Of a stretch of 19,847 nt of DNA, positions 15,170-19,847 are shown piece after piece; the first letter of the stretch is position 1; every line of letters begins with the position of its first letter. The position numbers and the translations under genes are program-made. The DNA is taken from assembly GCA_965658225.1 (NCBI GenBank), contig CBFHRK010000037.1, forward strand, positions 1 through 19,847. The letters run 5' to 3'. Origin of the DNA: ECT2AJA-044 sp965658225. GTDB taxonomy: Bacteria > Bacteroidota > Bacteroidia > Flavobacteriales > ECT2AJA-044. The notes under the pieces are model-generated. The model saw nothing but the letters and a program-made list of their open reading frames with translations, did no database searches and had not been told where the DNA came from.

Positions 15170-15185
15170 CGCAGATTTTTCTGCG
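15170..15185 (+). repeat. Hairpin in the E2 gene leader
   Basis: CGCAGA (15170-15175) and TCTGCG (15180-15185) form a perfect six-pair stem with a four-T loop, ending 14 bases before the ATG at 15200. The following AAAAAAGCATAAAA is the A-rich leader typical of well translated Bacteroidota genes. The hairpin would lie in the transcribed leader and could affect ribosome access or mRNA stability; no known riboswitch class fits its size. Confidence 0.4.
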
Positions 15186-15199
15186 AAAAAAGCATAAAA

Positions 15200-16552
15200 A
15201 TGGCTCAAGTTGAATTAATCATGCCCAAAATGGGCGAATCTGTAGCAGAAGCAACCATTATTAAATGGCTTAAAGAAGAAGGTGAAACCATTGAAATGGA
15301 AGAAGCCGTTCTTGAAATTGCAACGGATAAAGTTGACTCGGAAGTTCCTTCCCCAGTTGAAGGAGTATTAGCCAAAAAGCTTTTTAACGAAGATGATGTG
15401 GTCCAAGTGGGCCAGGCCATCGCTTTAATTGAAACCTCGGCGAGTTCTGCCACTGAGTCGACTCCGGCCGAAACCGCTGTTCCCGCTCAAGAAGCTGCGC
15501 CGAAAGAAGCTGTTGTAGCACAAGAACGTGTGGCCGAAGCAGTTGCGGCAGTTCAAACTGAATTACCGAAAAACTCGGAAGGAGGTCGGTTTTATTCGCC
15601 ATTGGTTCGAAGCATTGCTCAAAAGGAGGGAATTGGATTCGAAGAATTAGAATCCGTTCCGGGAACGGGTCAAGAGGGTCGTGTTACGAAAAAAGATATT
15701 TTGGCTTATGTGGGCAATAGAGGAAGTGCACCCGTTGCCACCTCAGCACCGGCTGCTCCAGCAGTAAGCACTCCTTCAGCACCTGAGGCGCCGGCAAAAC
15801 CAGTCAAAGCACCAGCCTCCTCAGGGAAAGTAGCTTTAATGCCAGGCGATGAGATTGAGGAAATGGACCGTATGCGCAAATTAATTGCGCACCACATGGT
15901 TGAAAGTGTTCAAACTTCACCTCATGTAACGAGCTACGTGGAAGCCGATGTAACGAATCTCGTTACATGGAGAAACAAAGTTAAGGATGCCTACTTTAAG
16001 CGCGAAGGTCAAAAAATGACCTTTACTCCTCTTTTTATAGAAGCCATTGTAAAAGCAATAAAGGATTTCCCCAATATTAATATTTCTGTTGACGGCGATA
16101 GTGTTATCAAGCGCAAGAATATCAACATTGGTATGGCGGCGGCTTTGCCTTCTGGTAATTTAATTGTTCCGGTGATTAAAAATGCGGACCAATTGAACCT
16201 GGTTGGAATTACGGCGCAGGTGAACGACTTGGCAAACAGAGCGCGAAATAACAAATTAAAGCCGGAAGAGATTCAAGGCGGCACCTATACCCTTACAAAT
16301 GTGGGGACCTTTGGAAATGTAATGGGAACGCCCATAATTAATCAACCTCAGGTAGCGATAATGGCTGTGGGTGCCATTCGCAAAAAACCAGCCGTGATTG
16401 AAACCGACCACGGTGATTTATTGGGCATACGCCACATGATGTTCTTATCACACAGTTATGACCACCGAGTTGTTGACGGTGCTTTGGGTGGAATGTTTGT
16501 TCGTCGTGTTGCTGATTATTTAGAGCAGTTTGATGTAAACCGAGAAATATAA
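15200..16552 (+). CDS. 2-oxo acid dehydrogenase E2 component (dihydrolipoamide acyltransferase)
   Basis: The 450-residue protein has the classic E2 order. A lipoyl domain spans residues 1-78 with the lipoylated Lys44 in ATDKVDSEV, followed by an Ala/Pro/Glu-rich linker. A peripheral subunit-binding domain covers about 130-171 (FYSPLVRSIAQKEGI, then GRVTKKDILAYV). A second Ala/Pro linker leads into the catalytic domain, about 222-450, with the active-site SYDHRVVDGALGG (His422, Asp426). It passes an acyl group from E1 through the swinging lipoyl arm to CoA. The single lipoyl domain and MPKMGESVAEATIIKW start look more like branched-chain 2-oxo acid or pyruvate E2 than the 2-oxoglutarate type, but this is not certain. 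No E1 or E3 gene is in the window. It has its own promoter and a structured leader. Confidence 0.92.
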   Translation: MAQVELIMPKMGESVAEATIIKWLKEEGETIEMEEAVLEIATDKVDSEVPSPVEGVLAKKLFNEDDVVQVGQAIALIETSASSATESTPAETAVPAQEAAPKEAVVAQERVAEAVAAVQTELPKNSEGGRFYSPLVRSIAQKEGIGFEELESVPGTGQEGRVTKKDILAYVGNRGSAPVATSAPAAPAVSTPSAPEAPAKPVKAPASSGKVALMPGDEIEEMDRMRKLIAHHMVESVQTSPHVTSYVEADVTNLVTWRNKVKDAYFKREGQKMTFTPLFIEAIVKAIKDFPNINISVDGDSVIKRKNINIGMAAALPSGNLIVPVIKNADQLNLVGITAQVNDLANRARNNKLKPEEIQGGTYTLTNVGTFGNVMGTPIINQPQVAIMAVGAIRKKPAVIETDHGDLLGIRHMMFLSHSYDHRVVDGALGGMFVRRVADYLEQFDVNREI

Positions 16553-16585
16553 TCTCTAGTTCGAATACTTAACACCACGGCAATT

Positions 16586-17356
16586 ATGAAACTTAAACTT
16601 CACAGACCCATCTGTTTCTTTGATTTAGAAACGACGGGGACGCAGATTGCCCGGGACCGAATCGTCGAAATTGCCATTTTAAAGATTTTTCCGAACGGCG
16701 ACGAAGAATCACGCACTTGGAAAGTAAATCCTGAAATGCCCATTCCGGCGGTCACCACGGCCATTCATGGGATTAGCGATGAAGATGTTAAGGATTCTCC
16801 CACGTTTAAGGAATTGGCGCCGAAAATCATGGATATGATTAAGGACTGTGACTTAGCCGGGTACAATTCGATGCGGTTTGATATTCCGCTTTTAGCTGAG
16901 GAATTTTTGCGTGTAGGAGTAGATATCGACATGAGTAAATTCCGATCGGTGGATGTTCAGAACATCTTTCACAAATTAGAGCAGCGCACTTTAGTGGCAG
17001 CCTACAAGTTTTACTGCGGAAAAGACCTCACGAACGCACACAGCGCGGACGCAGATACGCGTGCTACCTATGAAGTTCTGCTCGGGCAATTAGATCGCTA
17101 CGATGAATTGGAAAATGACATTAAATTTCTGAGCGATTTTAGTCAGCGCAAGAATGCCCCGGCCGATTTAGCTGGTTTTCTAGTTTTCAATGACAAAGGT
17201 CAGGAGATGTTTGGCTTTGGAAAGTATAAAGGACGCCTTGTTGAAGAGGTTCTGGATGAAAATCCGGGATATTTCGCCTGGCTGCAAGATGCCGATTTCC
17301 CGCTGTACACAAAGCAAACGATAACGCGCATCAAACTGCGGAAATTCGGTAAGTGA
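16586..17356 (+). CDS. DEDDh 3'-5' exonuclease (DnaQ-like) with C-terminal DUF3820-like domain
   Basis: Residues 8-172 form a DnaQ-like exonuclease fold with all acidic metal ligands: FFDLETTG (Asp13, Glu15), NSMRFDIPLL (Asp99) and HSADADTRAT (His152, Asp157), which makes it a DEDDh enzyme. The His152 general base marks the same subtype as DNA polymerase III epsilon and RNase T. After a linker, residues about 201-250 (FNDKGQEMFGFGKYKGRLVEE, then NPGYFAWLQDADFP) match the DUF3820/QSregVF-like small domain. Single-strand DNA or RNA trimming is expected, but the substrate is unknown. The start ATG 16586 is 33 bases after the E2 gene, and the stop TGA shares one base with the next ATG (TGATG). 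Confidence 0.9.
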   Translation: MKLKLHRPICFFDLETTGTQIARDRIVEIAILKIFPNGDEESRTWKVNPEMPIPAVTTAIHGISDEDVKDSPTFKELAPKIMDMIKDCDLAGYNSMRFDIPLLAEEFLRVGVDIDMSKFRSVDVQNIFHKLEQRTLVAAYKFYCGKDLTNAHSADADTRATYEVLLGQLDRYDELENDIKFLSDFSQRKNAPADLAGFLVFNDKGQEMFGFGKYKGRLVEEVLDENPGYFAWLQDADFPLYTKQTITRIKLRKFGK

Positions 17357-17961
17357 TGAAGATTCTTTGTATTGGCCGCAACTATGCAGATCACGCGAAA
17401 GAACTAAACAATCCGGTTCCGAATGAGCCTGTATTTTTTGGCAAGCCTGACAGTGCTTTACTTCGGCCGAATCAGCCTTTTTTCTACCCCGATTTTTCAA
17501 AAGACATTCATTACGAATGTGAGCTAGTTGTTCGGATCAAGAAAATTGGCAAGCATATTCAAGAGAAATTTGCCCACACTTATTACGACGACCTCGCGGT
17601 CGGATTAGACTTCACGGCCAGAGATCTCCAAAAGGACTGTAAGGAAAAAGGTCTCCCCTGGGAGAAGGCCAAAGCCTTTGACGGGAGTGCGCTCGTGGGC
17701 AACTTCCTGCCGAAGGCAGAAATAGAAACACCTATATTATTCTCTTTGAATAAAAATGGGAAGGAAGTGCAGACAGGATCTTCGGAGAACATGCTTTTTA
17801 ACATTGATCGCATTATTGCACATTTATCGCAGTACTATACTTTAAAGATTGGGGACCTTATTTTTACTGGTACACCGGCTGGAGTTGGCCCGGTAAAAAT
17901 TGGCGATGAATTGGAAGGCTTCATTCATGGACAATCCAATTTCAAGCTGCGGATTAAGTAA
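17356..17961 (+). CDS. Fumarylacetoacetate hydrolase-family protein
   Basis: The 201-residue protein is the compact single-domain form of the FAH family. It begins MKILCIGRNYADHAKEL, and the metal site is visible as HYECELVV (Glu54, Glu56) plus Asp85 in VGLDFTARDLQ, all standard ligands for Mg or Mn. The block KAFDGSALVGNF and the FTGTPAGVGPV loop near the end are also family landmarks. Members hydrolyse or decarboxylate acylpyruvates, oxaloacetate or ring-cleavage diketo acids. With no pathway genes nearby the substrate is open; oxaloacetate or acylpyruvate clean-up is the simplest guess. A GTG one codon earlier (17353) could also serve as the start, but ATG 17356 overlapping the exonuclease TGA is preferred. 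Confidence 0.9.
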   Translation: MKILCIGRNYADHAKELNNPVPNEPVFFGKPDSALLRPNQPFFYPDFSKDIHYECELVVRIKKIGKHIQEKFAHTYYDDLAVGLDFTARDLQKDCKEKGLPWEKAKAFDGSALVGNFLPKAEIETPILFSLNKNGKEVQTGSSENMLFNIDRIIAHLSQYYTLKIGDLIFTGTPAGVGPVKIGDELEGFIHGQSNFKLRIK

Positions 17962-18010
17962 CCCAACCTGATCGCCAAACATTTCGTTTTTATAGCGATT
18001 CCGAAATGCC

Positions 18011-18018
18011 TATTTTTG
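18011..18018 (+). promoter_or_regulatory. -7 promoter element of the secreted-protein gene
   Basis: TATTTTTG is an exact TAnnTTTG match in the 96-base gap after the FAH-family gene. Transcription would start near 18025, about 33 bases before ATG 18058. No clear TTG -33 box is seen upstream, only T-rich sequence. I see no terminator for the preceding gene here. Confidence 0.45.
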
Positions 18019-18057
18019 GAGATTGTACTTACTGAATTCTACTCGAAGTCTAATTAT

Positions 18058-19847
18058 ATGAAGAAGATTCTACTTTTTTGCGCGTCTGTGTTTATTCTGT
18101 TCTCAACGCAAGCTCAGGTTACCATATTTCGGGAAACTTTTGAGTTGCCATCGGCAGCAGATAGTGTGACGTCTGTTGGGACTCCGGCATGGTCGATTAA
18201 TACTACCCTAAGTGCTGAGGGTGTTCAAAGCTATACAGCTCCTGTTGGCCTGGCTACAACTACGTACCTTGAAACGGATGCCTTCAACACCACGGGAAAT
18301 ACCTTTGTAAAGCTTTCCTTTTCTCATATTGCAAAAATCGAATTCTTTGATTCAGGTACTATCGAAGTATCCAACGATAATGGTACAACCTGGACTCAAT
18401 TAACTTGTCCTGAATACCTTGGGCAAGGAACATTTTGCCAAAGTGGAAACAAATTTGCCAGTAATACTTACTTACAATGGGACCCTGCACAGCCTCAAAC
18501 ACAGCCTCAAAATAGTTGGTGGAAAGCGGAGGAGTTCGATATCTCTGCTTATGTAGCCAATAGTGCTCAAGCAAAAGTGCGCTTTGCCTTAACCGATGGA
18601 AATAATTCAGGAGCCAGTGGTAATTTCGGCTGGTTGGTTGATGACATTAAGGTAGACATGGCACCCTGTGAACTAATTCCACCGGTGATCACATTGAACA
18701 ACCCTATCTTTCAGGGTCTTGCCTATATAGTGGGTCCCTTTAATATTTCTGCGAACATATCTGACGCATCTGGAATTGACTCTGCCGTGGTTATTTACAA
18801 TGTAAATGGAGGGGCGTTCGACACGGTTACAATGGTTGCCGGTGCAGGAGGGAATTATAATGGGGTTATTCCTGGTCAAGTAATAAATGATAGCGTATGT
18901 TATCAAGTTTTGGCATGGGACTCCTCAGCCTGTGGAAATATATCAGAAAACCCGAACTCTGGTTTTAATTGTTTCGTGATCAGTAATGCTCCACCACCCA
19001 ACTGTGTTGGAACACCAATAACTACCTTCCCATGGGCTTGGGATTTTGAAAACTTCACCGCCGGAACGGCCAATTTTGGAGCCGGAGTATGGGGAAGTTT
19101 ATGTTGTGATTGGACTAGAAACCCCGCGGCGAGTACTTCAAGCGGTTATGGTTGGTGCGTCAGGAGCGGATCAACTCCGTCCTTTGGTACAGGGCCAGAT
19201 CAGGATAATACCTCCGGAAATGGAAACTTCATGTACACCGAGGTTCCCTTTGGGGCAAACGGTCAAAATGCAAATTTAGTCAGTCCATGTCTCGATTTAG
19301 TAGGTATGGTTGCTCCCGAATTAGAGTTTTTCTATCATATGGCTGGAACAGGGTGTGGAAACCTCTTGGTGCAAATCAATAACGGAGTTCAATGGAATGA
19401 CGTATTTACAATTTCGGGACAACAGCAATCAAGTACAACTGCTCCCTGGACAAAAGTAAATATTCCTCTATCTCTATTTGCTGGAAACACGATTCAAGTC
19501 CGTTTCCGAACCACAGCAACAACTAGCACTGCAGGAGACATTGCCATTGATGACGTTGTTGTTTTCGAAAAGCAACCGATTGACGGTGCTATTATTGGGG
19601 TGCTATCTCCTCCGCTTGAATCATGTGGTTTCACGTCCAATGAAACAGTGATTGTCCAGGTATTAAACGCAGGACTTACAGCGCAAGATACGTTGCCATT
19701 AGCCTACACCGTTGCCGGTTCAGGAGTTATCGTTCGCGATACGGTGTACCAAAACCTTCTGCCTGGAGATACCTTAATTCACACGTTTAGTCAAGGTGCA
19801 GATCTATCTGTAGGCGGAACTTTATATAATATTCAGCCTTGGACAGA
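18058..19847 (+). CDS. Large modular secreted protein with two MAM-like domains (5' part, runs off the window)
   Basis: The frame is open from ATG 18058 to the last base, giving 596 residues with no stop. The signal peptide MKKILLFCASVFILFSTQAQ is followed by a first jelly-roll domain (about 21-200) that ends NFGWLVDDIKV. An Ig-like segment (about 205-308) follows, with a cysteine-containing loop CYQVLAWDSSACG. A clear MAM domain comes next (about 325-503, WAWDFENF, LVSPCLDL, ELEFFYHM, ending IAIDDVVVF), then the start of a CARDB-like beta domain (about 508 on). The signal, the domain types and the large size suggest a cell-surface or secreted adhesin or hydrolase companion exported by the type IX system. 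The sorting domain that would prove this is beyond the window. A 12-base perfect tandem duplication lies at 18488-18511. No catalytic motif is seen in the visible part. Confidence 0.85.
   Translation, partial: MKKILLFCASVFILFSTQAQVTIFRETFELPSAADSVTSVGTPAWSINTTLSAEGVQSYTAPVGLATTTYLETDAFNTTGNTFVKLSFSHIAKIEFFDSGTIEVSNDNGTTWTQLTCPEYLGQGTFCQSGNKFASNTYLQWDPAQPQTQPQNSWWKAEEFDISAYVANSAQAKVRFALTDGNNSGASGNFGWLVDDIKVDMAPCELIPPVITLNNPIFQGLAYIVGPFNISANISDASGIDSAVVIYNVNGGAFDTVTMVAGAGGNYNGVIPGQVINDSVCYQVLAWDSSACGNISENPNSGFNCFVISNAPPPNCVGTPITTFPWAWDFENFTAGTANFGAGVWGSLCCDWTRNPAASTSSGYGWCVRSGSTPSFGTGPDQDNTSGNGNFMYTEVPFGANGQNANLVSPCLDLVGMVAPELEFFYHMAGTGCGNLLVQINNGVQWNDVFTISGQQQSSTTAPWTKVNIPLSLFAGNTIQVRFRTTATTSTAGDIAIDDVVVFEKQPIDGAIIGVLSPPLESCGFTSNETVIVQVLNAGLTAQDTLPLAYTVAGSGVIVRDTVYQNLLPGDTLIHTFSQGADLSVGGTLYNIQPWT
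18488..18511 (+). repeat. Perfect 12-base tandem duplication inside the secreted-protein gene
   Basis: CACAGCCTCAAA occurs twice head to tail (18488-18499 and 18500-18511). Because 12 is a multiple of three it keeps the frame and gives the repeated peptide QPQTQPQ in a loop of the first jelly roll. Exact identity suggests recent slippage. Confidence 0.85.

Noticed and set aside
19046..19279. 77-codon plus-strand frame within the MAM domain region
   Set aside because: It is in another frame of the secreted-protein gene, whose MAM motifs are clearly read in the main frame.

Overview
The window looks like a chromosomal segment from a member of the Bacteroidota, most likely a marine or free-living flavobacterium-type organism. 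The indications are a TonB-dependent receptor with a carboxypeptidase-regulatory-like N-terminal domain, a lipoprotein S9A peptidase, a modular secreted protein with a signal peptide ending in QAQ, A-rich rather than Shine-Dalgarno leaders, and several good matches to the Bacteroidota -7 promoter element TAnnTTTG. I see no insertion sequence, phage gene, CRISPR array, tRNA or rRNA. This species-level placement is inference from gene content only.

Layout. Bases 1-3064 (+) hold the tail of an unidentified gene, a zinc-free MDR oxidoreductase, a BASS-family sodium symporter, a GNAT acetyltransferase and a small DoxX-like membrane protein with its own promoter. A tiny membrane protein (3061-3267, -) converges on the DoxX-like gene, and the two genes share a TTAA stop. 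A small heat shock protein (3364-3795, -) ends in a strong hairpin terminator. From 12323 down to 3961 (-) run five tightly spaced genes that look like one operon: sodium:solute symporter, oligopeptidase B-like lipoprotein, TonB receptor of haem/haemoglobin-receptor type, GT39-like membrane glycosyltransferase and LysE-type exporter. Gaps are 1, 40, 31 and -1 bases.

Divergent from that operon, 12465-15058 (+) holds recR, overlapped by ATGA with a large fusion of a GT2 glycosyltransferase and a polyprenyl-phosphate glycosylphosphotransferase-like half. After a promoter at about 15082-15108 come an E2 acyltransferase of a 2-oxo acid dehydrogenase complex, a DEDDh exonuclease with a C-terminal DUF3820-like domain, and a fumarylacetoacetate-hydrolase-family protein. 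The window ends inside a large modular secreted protein (18058 onward) with two MAM-like jelly rolls.

How they fit together. The minus-strand operon suggests uptake and processing at the envelope (TonB receptor, periplasmic peptidase, sodium symporter) joined to an amino-acid-type exporter and an envelope glycosyltransferase; a shared substrate is not proven. Most of the window is ordinary housekeeping and envelope biology. The most interesting item is the GT2 fusion: its phosphoglycosyl transferase half keeps the four-helix, Rossmann and membrane-hairpin parts but appears to have lost the catalytic core in frame, so it may be a pseudoenzyme scaffold. Several start codons are revised here to internal ATGs on the basis of signal peptides, promoters or family start points.
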